Below are positions 57,783-64,000 of a stretch of DNA of 64,000 bases, piece by piece. The position numbers were made by a program, and so were the translations under genes. The stretch covers positions 8,749,501-8,813,500 of the forward strand of contig NZ_CP108054.1 of NCBI RefSeq assembly GCF_036173125.1, given 5' to 3'. How positions within the stretch are numbered: the first letter of the stretch is position 1; every line of letters begins with the position of its first letter. Source of the DNA: Streptomyces sp. NBC_00286. GTDB lineage: Bacteria; Actinomycetota; Actinomycetes; Streptomycetales; Streptomycetaceae. The notes below the pieces were generated by a model that saw only the letters and a program-made list of their open reading frames with translations, was not told the DNA's origin and did no database searches.

Positions 57783-59474
57783 TCAGAGCTGGGACAACTC
57801 GTCCACCAGATCGTCCAACCCCAGCGACCCCTGCGACAGCGCCGCCATGTGCCAGGCCTTGGCGTCGAAGGCGGCGCCGTGGCGGCGGCGGGCGTTCTCG
57901 CGGCCCAACAGCCAGGCGCGTTCGCCGAGTTTGTAGCCGATGGCCTGGCCGGGGATGGTCAGGTAGCGGGTCAGTTCGCTCGCCACGTAGTCCCCAGGGC
58001 GGCTGCTGTGCGCGCCGAAGAATTCCTCGGCCAGCTCTGGAGTCCAGCGTTCGCCCGGGCGGAAGGGCGAGTCGGCCGGAATCTCCAGCTCCAGGTGCAT
58101 GCCGATGTCGACGATGACGCGTGTCGCGCGCATCATCTGGGCGTCCAGATAGCCGAGCCGCTGCTCGGCGTCCGTGAGGAAGCCGAGCTCGTCCATGAGC
58201 CGCTCCGCGTACAGCGCCCAGCCCTCGCAGTTGGCGCTCACGCCGCCGATCGTCGCCTGGTAGCGGGAGAGGTTCCCGGCCACGTGCGCCCACTGCGCCA
58301 GCTGGAGGTGATGGCCGGGGACGCCCTCGTGGTACCAGGTGGAGACCAGGTCGTACACCGGGAAGCGGGTCTGCCCCATCGTCGGCAGCCAGGTGCAGCC
58401 GGGGCGGGAGAAGTCCTCTGACGGCGGCGTGTAGTACGGGGCCGCCGCGCTGCCCGGCGGGGCGATGCGGGACTCCACCTTCCGTACCCGCTCGGCGAGT
58501 TCGAAGTGTGTGCCGTCGAGGGCCTCTATCGCCTGGTCCATCAGACCCTGCAGCCAGTCGCGTACCTCGTCGACGCCCTCGATGTGCCGGCCGTGCTCGT
58601 CGAGGTGCGCGAGCGCCACCCACGGCGTCTCGGCGCCGGGGAGGATCTTCTCCGCCTCTTCCTTCATCTCGGCGAGCAGCCGGTGGTACTCGGCCCAGCC
58701 GTACGCGTACGCCTCGTCGAGGTCGAGATCAGTACCGTTGAAATAGCGCGACCAGCGCGCGTACCGCTCGCGGCCCACCGTGTTCGGTGCGCCCTCGATC
58801 GTGGGCGCGTACACCTCGCGCATCCAGTCGCGCAGTTCGACCACGGCCGCGGTCGCCGAGCGGGCGGCCTCGTCCAGTTCCGTACGCAGGGAATCGGGAC
58901 CCGCCGACGCGAAGTCCTCGAACCAGCCGCGGCCCGAACCGTCCGTGTCCGACCACTCGTTGAGCTGGCCCATGAAGGTCGCGGTGGGGCGGGGAGCGGC
59001 GTACAGCTTGCGCTCCAGGCCGAGGGCGAGGGATGCGCGGTAGCCGGCCAGTGCGGTCGGCACCGCGCGCAGCCGCTGAGCGATCGCGGACCAGTCCTCG
59101 TCCGTCTCGGCCGGCGTCACGGTGAACACCTCGCGCACCGAGTGCGCGACCGTGGCCAGGTTGCCGACGGACCGCAGCCCCTCGTCGGCCTCGTGCACGG
59201 CGAGTTCGGCGGTCAGCCGCTCGCGCAGCAGACGTCCGCAGCGGCGCTCGATGTCACTGTCCGCACCCGGCTGCCGCTCCGCCTCGTCGAGCTTCGCGAG
59301 GGTCGCCCGCGCCAGCTCGGCGACTGCCTCCTGACCGGCGGGCGAAAGGTCGGGCAACCTGCTGGAACTCTCCTTCACGCCGAGATACGTACCGGTGACC
59401 GGGTCGAGGGCGATGAGATCGTCGACGTACGCGTCGGCGACCTCGCGGGGCAGCGGGCTCTTCGTCTGTGACAT
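57783..59474 (-). CDS. DUF885-family (M3-like) metallopeptidase-type protein
   Basis: A 563-residue protein of the DUF885 group, related to zinc metallopeptidases. The active-site helix HEGVPGHHLQ holds two His and an acid in the HExxxxH-like arrangement HEGVPGH, with SANCEGWALYAERLMDELG giving the other ligand. The N-terminal half is helical. No signal peptide is present. The start MSQTKSPLPREV was used over one 19 codons upstream because it fits the family's start. Two near-identical GATATACGGG sites precede it. The substrate is unknown; peptides or small amides are likely. Confidence 0.9.
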   Translation of the reverse strand: MSQTKSPLPREVADAYVDDLIALDPVTGTYLGVKESSSRLPDLSPAGQEAVAELARATLAKLDEAERQPGADSDIERRCGRLLRERLTAELAVHEADEGLRSVGNLATVAHSVREVFTVTPAETDEDWSAIAQRLRAVPTALAGYRASLALGLERKLYAAPRPTATFMGQLNEWSDTDGSGRGWFEDFASAGPDSLRTELDEAARSATAAVVELRDWMREVYAPTIEGAPNTVGRERYARWSRYFNGTDLDLDEAYAYGWAEYHRLLAEMKEEAEKILPGAETPWVALAHLDEHGRHIEGVDEVRDWLQGLMDQAIEALDGTHFELAERVRKVESRIAPPGSAAAPYYTPPSEDFSRPGCTWLPTMGQTRFPVYDLVSTWYHEGVPGHHLQLAQWAHVAGNLSRYQATIGGVSANCEGWALYAERLMDELGFLTDAEQRLGYLDAQMMRATRVIVDIGMHLELEIPADSPFRPGERWTPELAEEFFGAHSSRPGDYVASELTRYLTIPGQAIGYKLGERAWLLGRENARRRHGAAFDAKAWHMAALSQGSLGLDDLVDELSQL

Positions 59475-59510
59475 GCGGACATCCTCATACGAGGAGGCCG
59501 TGCGCGTCAG

Positions 59511-59553
59511 CCCGATATACGGGCAGGCCATGCGGGTCTGGCCGATATACGGG
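59511..59553. promoter_or_regulatory. Pair of direct CCGATATACGGG sites upstream of the DUF885 gene
   Basis: CCCGATATACGGG (59511-59523) and GCCGATATACGGG (59541-59553) are spaced 30 bp apart, near three helical turns, and each is a near-palindrome CCCG-ATATA-CGGG. They lie between the DUF885 start and the Lrp gene end, suiting an operator pair. The regulator is unassigned. Confidence 0.55.
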
Positions 59554-59567
59554 CGGCGGCCGTGCGG

Positions 59568-60068
59568 TCAGCCCGTCTCCGCGCCGGTCGTGCGCGGGGT
59601 GGGCGGCAGCAGCGGCCCGCACTCCCACTGCTGGAAGATCAACCGGGTCTCGACGCGGGCCACTTCGCGCCGCGAGGTGAACTCGTCGATGACCAGGCGC
59701 TGCAGATCCGCCATGTCCGCCACCGCGACATGGACGAGATAGTCGTCGGGGCCGGTGAGATGGAAGACGGTACGGGACTCCGGCAACGCCCGGATCCGCT
59801 CCACGAACGGCCCCACCAACTCCCGCCGATGCGGCCTGACCTGCACGGACAGCAGAGCCTCAAGCCCCCGCCCCAGCTTGGCCGGATCGAGCCGCAGCTG
59901 ATGCCCCAGGATGACGCCCGCGCGGCGCAGCCGCGTCACCCGGTCCAGACAGGTCGAGGGCGCGACACCGACCTGAGCGGCGAGGTCGCGGTAGGTGGCC
60001 CGTGCGTCGTTCTGCAGCAGCCGCAGAAGATGGAGGTCCACCGGATCCAGTACGACGGATTCGGCCAT
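59568..60068 (-). CDS. Lrp/AsnC-family transcriptional regulator
   Basis: A 166-residue regulator. LDPVDLHLLRLLQNDARATYRDLAAQVGVAPSTCLDRVTRLRRAGVILGHQ (residues 7-57) is the helix-turn-helix, and the RAM domain follows (VQVRPHRRELVGPFVERIRALPESRTVFHLTGPDDYLVHVAVADMADLQRLVID). The start is ATG. It is divergent from the PLP-dependent lyase gene 60 bp away, a pairing typical of Lrp-regulated amino-acid degradation, and so it probably regulates that gene. Confidence 0.95.
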   Translation of the reverse strand: MAESVVLDPVDLHLLRLLQNDARATYRDLAAQVGVAPSTCLDRVTRLRRAGVILGHQLRLDPAKLGRGLEALLSVQVRPHRRELVGPFVERIRALPESRTVFHLTGPDDYLVHVAVADMADLQRLVIDEFTSRREVARVETRLIFQQWECGPLLPPTPRTTGAETG

Positions 60069-60128
60069 TGCCCGAACGTAGCACGGGATTTTGTGTCTCT
60101 GGCCCGGCCACTGTTCAGGCTGCTGGTC

Positions 60129-61370
60129 ATGGACGCCTTTGACGACGCGCACGACGTGATGGACGACGTAGACGTACGGGACGAGGTGCGGGCCCTCGCC
60201 ACCGAGGCCGTGCACGCCGGGCGGGACGACCTCGCGCGGCAGGGGCTGCACGCCCCGCCGATCGACCTGTCGACGACCTATCCGTCGTACGACAGTCGCG
60301 GCGAGGCCGCCCGGATCGACGACTTCGCCGCGAACGGCGCCACCTTGGAGGGACCGCCGGTCTACGGCCGGCTCGGCAATCCGACCGTCGCCCGGTTCGA
60401 GACGGCTCTGGCCCGGCTGGAGGGCACCGAGAGCGCGGTGGCGTTCGCGAGCGGCATGGCCGCGTTGAGTGCCGTGCTGCTCGTACGGAACGCGATGGGC
60501 CTGCGGCATGTCGTGGCCGTACGCCCCCTCTACGGGTGCAGCGACCACCTGCTGACGGCCGGGCTGCTCGGCACCGAGGTGACCTGGGTCGACCCGGCGG
60601 GCATCGCGGACGCGCTGCGGCCGGACACGGGCCTGGTGATGGTCGAGTCACCGGCCAACCCGACGCTCGCGGAACTCGACCTGCGGGCGATCGCGCACGC
60701 CTGCGGGACCGTGCCGCTGCTCGCGGACAACACCTTCGCCACGCCGGTGCTCCAACGGCCCGTCGAACAGGGGGCGCGGATCGTGTTGCACAGCGCCACC
60801 AAGTACCTGGGCGGTCACGGCGACGTGATGGCCGGGGTGGTGGCCTGCGACGAGGAGTTCGCCCGCCGCTTGCGCCAAGTTCGGTTCGCAACGGGTGGCG
60901 TGCTGCACCCGCTCGCCGGTTACCTGCTGCTCCGCGGGCTCTCCACGCTGCCCGTACGCGTCCGCGCGGCCTCCGCGAACGCCGCGGAACTGGCTCGCCG
61001 CCTCGCCACCGACCCGCGCGTCACGCGCGTCCACTACCCCCGGCTCGGCGGCGCCATGGTCGCCTTCGAGGTCTCCGGCGATCCTCATGAAGTGATTGCG
61101 AGGGTGCGCCTTATCACCCCCGCGGTGAGCCTCGGCAGCGTCGACACACTCATCCAGCACCCGGCCTCGATCAGCCATCGCATCGTCGACGCGGAAGACC
61201 GCCGCGGGGCCGGGGTGAGCGACCGGTTGCTGCGGCTGTCGGTGGGGCTGGAGGACGTGGAGGATCTGTGGCGGGACTTGGACCGGGCGCTGGGGGCGGT
61301 ACGGGGGAGTGGGCCTGCCCGGCGTGTTGCGCCGGGCAGGCCCAGCCGTTCAGTGGTGGCTGAAGGCTAA
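60129..61370 (+). CDS. Cystathionine/methionine gamma-lyase-family PLP enzyme
   Basis: A 413-residue PLP-dependent enzyme of the Cys/Met metabolism family. The PLP lysine is Lys225 in VLHSATKYLGGHGD, and SAVAFASGMAALSAVLL and ADNTFATPVLQRPVEQGA are further contacts. It would cleave or transsulfurate a Cys or Met derivative. The stretch between VHYPRL and GGAMVAFEV is about 20 residues shorter than in typical gamma-lyases, a possible small internal deletion. The Lrp-type regulator is divergent. A 14-bp stem-loop lies within its last codons, and the stop overlaps the next convergent gene by 4 bp. Confidence 0.9.
   Translation: MDAFDDAHDVMDDVDVRDEVRALATEAVHAGRDDLARQGLHAPPIDLSTTYPSYDSRGEAARIDDFAANGATLEGPPVYGRLGNPTVARFETALARLEGTESAVAFASGMAALSAVLLVRNAMGLRHVVAVRPLYGCSDHLLTAGLLGTEVTWVDPAGIADALRPDTGLVMVESPANPTLAELDLRAIAHACGTVPLLADNTFATPVLQRPVEQGARIVLHSATKYLGGHGDVMAGVVACDEEFARRLRQVRFATGGVLHPLAGYLLLRGLSTLPVRVRAASANAAELARRLATDPRVTRVHYPRLGGAMVAFEVSGDPHEVIARVRLITPAVSLGSVDTLIQHPASISHRIVDAEDRRGAGVSDRLLRLSVGLEDVEDLWRDLDRALGAVRGSGPARRVAPGRPSRSVVAEG
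61311..61343. terminator. Hairpin within the 3' end of the gamma-lyase gene
   Basis: A perfect 14-bp stem, GGGCCTGCCCGGCG with CGCCGGGCAGGCCC and loop TGTTG, lies inside the last coding codons. It may terminate transcription and suggests that the C-terminal GSGPARRVAPGRPS residues are a recent read-through extension. Confidence 0.65.
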
Positions 61371-62704
61371 TCCCCTACGGGCTGCTCCTGGTCGTACGGC
61401 AGCCGTGAACTCACCGGAGTCACGTCCAGCCGCGCCGTGATGACCAGCGTGCCTTCCTCGATCTGGTAGTCGAGAGGAAGGCCGAGGCCTCGCATTGCGG
61501 CCACCATGCCCGTGTTCGACGACTGCGTGACGGCGTACACGCTGTCGCAGCCGGCCTCGACGGCCATCGTCACCAGGCGGCCCAGCAACTCGCTGCCGAT
61601 GCCGCGCCGCTGCCACGCGTCCTCGACGAGCAGCGCCACCTCCGTCTCGTCGCCGTCCCAGAGGAGATGGCCGAGCCCGACGAGGCGACCCGAGGCGGTC
61701 TCCACGGCGAGCGTCCGCCCGAAGCGAGGGCTGAGGAGGTGGTTGAGGTAGCGGTCGGCGTCACGGATCGGGCCGTGGTACCGCAGGCCGAGGGTGCGTG
61801 GCGAGCACCGCTCGTGCATGGCCTTCGCGGCATCGATGTCATGGGGGCCGGCACGGCGTACGGTGATGGCGTTGCCCTGAGGCAGCGTCAGTACGTCCTG
61901 CCTGCGCGGCAGACGCGGACCGAGTTGGGCGTCCAACTCGACCAGCGCGCGGGCCCGCGCGAACTCGGTGGGCGTGAACGGCAGATACGGCCGCTCCACG
62001 GTGATCACTCCGCCTTCGGGCGCGCGCAGCCGCATCAGGGTGTTCTCGGGCGCCCCTTCGGCATGAGCCAGGGCCCCCTCAGCCGGCACCTCCGCGTCCG
62101 CGCCGTCCACGTCCATGGCCCCGGCGGGCAGCGACCGGATACTGCACCGGCCCAGCAGCTGCCGCAGGGAAAGCGGCAGTTCGGCCGAGTCCAGCGCCGT
62201 ACGCGTCGCCAGGCCCAGGATGCGCGTGGGCGCGTCCACCAGGTCGTGCGCGTCGGCCCGCTCGATCCAGGTGCCGGCGCCGCCCGCCTGTGTAACCGCC
62301 CGGGTGACGTCGTTCGCGTCGACCTCTGCGGGGGCCCGCAGCAGGAACTCGTCGACCGTGCCCTCTGCCAGGGGATGCGTCTGCAGGCTCAAGATGTCGA
62401 CCCGCCGGTCCGCGAGCGCGGTGCACAGCGCGGCCAGCGAGCCCGGCTCATCCCGCACGGTCGTCCGCATCCGCCAGAGAACGGCCTCAGCGCTGACGGC
62501 CTCCGGCAGAGCCGGAGCCGCCTCGGGAGGCCCGGCCTCCCGCACTTCGGCGGACGACCGGGCGCCGGTATCACCCTTCGGCGGGGCGTGATCGTGGGTG
62601 CGTCGCTCCCGCCAGCCGAGGAGCCGCGCCATGAGTCCGCGGCTCCCATGCTGTTGCGGACGGTTGTTCTTCGTACGTACTGCGTCAGTCATGTCTGAAG
62701 TCAT
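61367..62704 (-). CDS. ACT-domain/GNAT acetyltransferase fusion
   Basis: A 445-residue protein. Residues about 75-145 are an ACT-like regulatory domain (RMRTTVRDEPGSLAALCTALADRRVDILSLQTHPLAEGTVDEFLL), a possible second ACT-type segment follows (THDLVDA-like and RILGLATRTALDS), and the C-terminal half is a GNAT acetyltransferase with VRRAGPHDIDAAKAMHERCSPRTLGLRYHGP, LLVEDAWQRRGIGSELLGRLVTMAVEAG as the acetyl-CoA loop. An ACT domain joined to GNAT suggests amino-acid-controlled acetylation, as in protein-acetyltransferase PatA-type enzymes. The start MTSDMTDAVR is one of two ATGs. It overlaps the gamma-lyase stop. The 97 bp upstream include an AT-rich stretch near 62740-62800, which is a candidate promoter. 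Confidence 0.85.
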   Translation of the reverse strand: MTSDMTDAVRTKNNRPQQHGSRGLMARLLGWRERRTHDHAPPKGDTGARSSAEVREAGPPEAAPALPEAVSAEAVLWRMRTTVRDEPGSLAALCTALADRRVDILSLQTHPLAEGTVDEFLLRAPAEVDANDVTRAVTQAGGAGTWIERADAHDLVDAPTRILGLATRTALDSAELPLSLRQLLGRCSIRSLPAGAMDVDGADAEVPAEGALAHAEGAPENTLMRLRAPEGGVITVERPYLPFTPTEFARARALVELDAQLGPRLPRRQDVLTLPQGNAITVRRAGPHDIDAAKAMHERCSPRTLGLRYHGPIRDADRYLNHLLSPRFGRTLAVETASGRLVGLGHLLWDGDETEVALLVEDAWQRRGIGSELLGRLVTMAVEAGCDSVYAVTQSSNTGMVAAMRGLGLPLDYQIEEGTLVITARLDVTPVSSRLPYDQEQPVGD

Positions 62705-62801
62705 GCAACCACTGTGCAGGAAGGGTGTTGCGTGATCACGAACGCTTTGTGACTGAGCGATTAAGACACTCTCTGTCCTGTTTAGAACTATATTTGCTGG
62801 C

Positions 62802-64000
62802 TTACTGGCCGACTCGGCCCGGTTGCAGCACCTTCGTGTACAGAACGGTTCCGTCCTGCTCACGCAGTCGAACCGTCAGTTCCCCGCTGCCGCCGTCGAT
62901 GTCGACCTCGCCGAAGAACTGGTAACCACCGGCGGGTGAGACATTCGCCACCGTGGGCGCCTTCACAAACACCCGCTCCGGACCGAACGTGTTGTCCAGG
63001 GTGTTCGCCGCGAAGGCACCCGCGTTCAGCGGGCCGGAGACGAACTCCCAGAACGGCTCGAAGTCGGTGAACGCCGCCCGCGACGGCTGGTAGTGCTGCG
63101 CCGAGGTGTAGTGCACGTCCGCCGTCAGCCACACCGTGCCCGTGATCTTCCGGTGCTTGATGAACCGCAGCAGCTCGGCGATCTGCAGCTCACGCCCCAG
63201 CGGCGCGCCCGGGTCGCCCTGGGCAACGGCCTCGATGTTCGGCTTCCCGTCCCCGGTGTCCGGCACGACCAGGCCGAGCGGCATGTCGGAGGCGATCACC
63301 TTCCACACCGCCCGCGACCGCGAGAGCTCCCGCTTGAGCCACTCCAACTGCTCGGCGCCGAGGATGCCCTGCGGGTCGGTGGTCTCCGTACCGGGGGAGT
63401 TGGCATTGCGGTACGTCCGCATGTCCAGTACGAACACGTCGAGCAGCGGACCGTGGCGCACCACCCGGTGCACCCGGCCCTCCTTGGCGCCCGGCCGCAG
63501 GGTGGACATCGGGAAGTACTCGCTGAACGCCCGCCGGGCCCGGGACGCCAGCAGGTCGACGTTCTTCTCCGTGTACCGGGCGTCGGTGAGCGTCTCGCCC
63601 GGAAACCAGTTGTTCGTGACCTCGTGGTCGTCCCACTGGACGATCGACGGCACCTGCGCGTTGAACTTCTTCAGGTGCTCATCCAGCAGGTTGTAGCGGA
63701 AGTTGCCGCGGAACTCGGCCAGGGTCTCGGCGACCTTGGACTTCTCCTCGGTGGTGATGTTCCGCCAAGTGCTCCCGTCGGGCAGGGGCGCGGTCGCGGC
63801 CAGCGGCCCGTCGGCGTATATCGTGTCGCCGCTGAACAGGAAGAAGTCCGGGTCGAGCGCGCCCATCGCCTTGAAGATCGTGTAGCCGCCGAACTCCTGG
63901 TTGATGCCCCAGCCCTGGCCCGCCAGGTCGCCCGACCACACGAAACGCACATCGTTGCGCCGTCCCAAGGACGCCGTACGGAAGCTGCCCGTCACCGGCT
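62802..64000 (-). CDS. PhoD-like phosphodiesterase/alkaline phosphatase, C-terminal part
   Basis: The gene is cut by the window edge; about 399 codons of its 3' part are seen. VRFVWSGDLAGQGWGINQEFGGYTIFKAM, FFLFSGDTIYADG, IVQWDDHEVTNNWFPG, RAVWKVIASDMPLGLVVPD and VWLTADVHYTSAQHY are the metal-binding motifs of the PhoD family, which uses a Ca2+/Fe3+ site. PhoD is a Tat-exported secreted enzyme, and the Tat signal should lie beyond base 64000. The start of the gene is unknown. It probably releases phosphate and could be under PhoP control, but the promoter is outside the window. Confidence 0.94.
   Translation of the reverse strand, partial: PVTGSFRTASLGRRNDVRFVWSGDLAGQGWGINQEFGGYTIFKAMGALDPDFFLFSGDTIYADGPLAATAPLPDGSTWRNITTEEKSKVAETLAEFRGNFRYNLLDEHLKKFNAQVPSIVQWDDHEVTNNWFPGETLTDARYTEKNVDLLASRARRAFSEYFPMSTLRPGAKEGRVHRVVRHGPLLDVFVLDMRTYRNANSPGTETTDPQGILGAEQLEWLKRELSRSRAVWKVIASDMPLGLVVPDTGDGKPNIEAVAQGDPGAPLGRELQIAELLRFIKHRKITGTVWLTADVHYTSAQHYQPSRAAFTDFEPFWEFVSGPLNAGAFAANTLDNTFGPERVFVKAPTVANVSPAGGYQFFGEVDIDGGSGELTVRLREQDGTVLYTKVLQPGRVGQ

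Noticed and set aside
1-64000. tRNA, rRNA or tmRNA genes.
   Set aside because: No convincing T-arm (GGTTCGAATCC-type) with a matching acceptor stem was found by eye on either strand.

Overview
The window is about 72% G+C by eye. It is packed with short intergenic gaps, GTG (and one TTG) starts and codons ending in G or C. The gene set is that of a Streptomyces chromosome: a divergent third EF-Tu (tuf3 type), UppP, a DinB/DUF664 protein, a DUF5753-type XRE regulator beside a DUF574-type methyltransferase, and many one-gene regulator/enzyme pairs. No rRNA, tRNA, CRISPR array or replication origin was seen. No feature marks a biosynthetic cluster.

Layout. 0-14 kb: end of ung, a lipoprotein, DinB, a TetR/FAD-monooxygenase pair (the monooxygenase broken by a small repeat), Gfo/Idh/MocA oxidoreductases, lnt, two SDR/SnoaL-type genes, uppP, a LacI-operator-controlled sugar operon (oxidoreductase, PmoA-like, cupin), HxlR, a TVP38 membrane protein and AlkD. 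14.5-17.4 kb: tuf3, then about 850 bp of non-coding repeats (a 17-mer tandem array and a large nested hairpin), then a spermidine-synthase-like gene. 17.4-30.5 kb: an MFS exporter, two tandem paralogous membrane-anchored proteins, a thioesterase, methyltransferase/XRE, DUF427, a gamma-carbonic-anhydrase-like gene, an acyltransferase, EamA, XRE-cupin, YbaK, and a CDF exporter with ArsR.

30.466-39.247 kb is an accessory island. The first 7.5 kb is bounded by 28-bp imperfect terminal inverted repeats and TA dinucleotides. It carries the two ends of one IS630-family transposase (N-terminus at the right, C-terminus at the left). In between lie a cupin protein, an alpha/beta hydrolase, an NADP oxidoreductase, an FMN reductase, a MarR regulator and a STAND-type ATPase. 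Perfect palindromes with a GCTTCGAATTCGAAGC core lie in front of the oxidoreductase, and a shorter copy lies in front of marR, which predicts one MarR regulon. A second, frameshifted IS630-family element abuts the first and shares its TA.

39.4-64 kb: a FAD-Rieske oxidoreductase, a 58-residue small protein, a large catalase, glyoxalase-like proteins, AraC, a methyltransferase, an arginase-family protein, a CysS-like protein, SixA, an IMPACT protein, sbcDC, Lrp/rhodanese, an orphan Imm21 immunity protein, a second copy of the nested-hairpin repeat, SDR, DUF885, Lrp/gamma-lyase, an ACT-GNAT fusion and a truncated PhoD phosphatase.

The most unusual items are the IS630-bounded cargo element, the two 102-bp nested-hairpin repeats at 16.4 and 56.6 kb, the 17-mer AABAB array, and the 40-bp palindromic repeat that splits the monooxygenase. 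All functional statements come from reading translated sequence and remembered family motifs; no database search was run.
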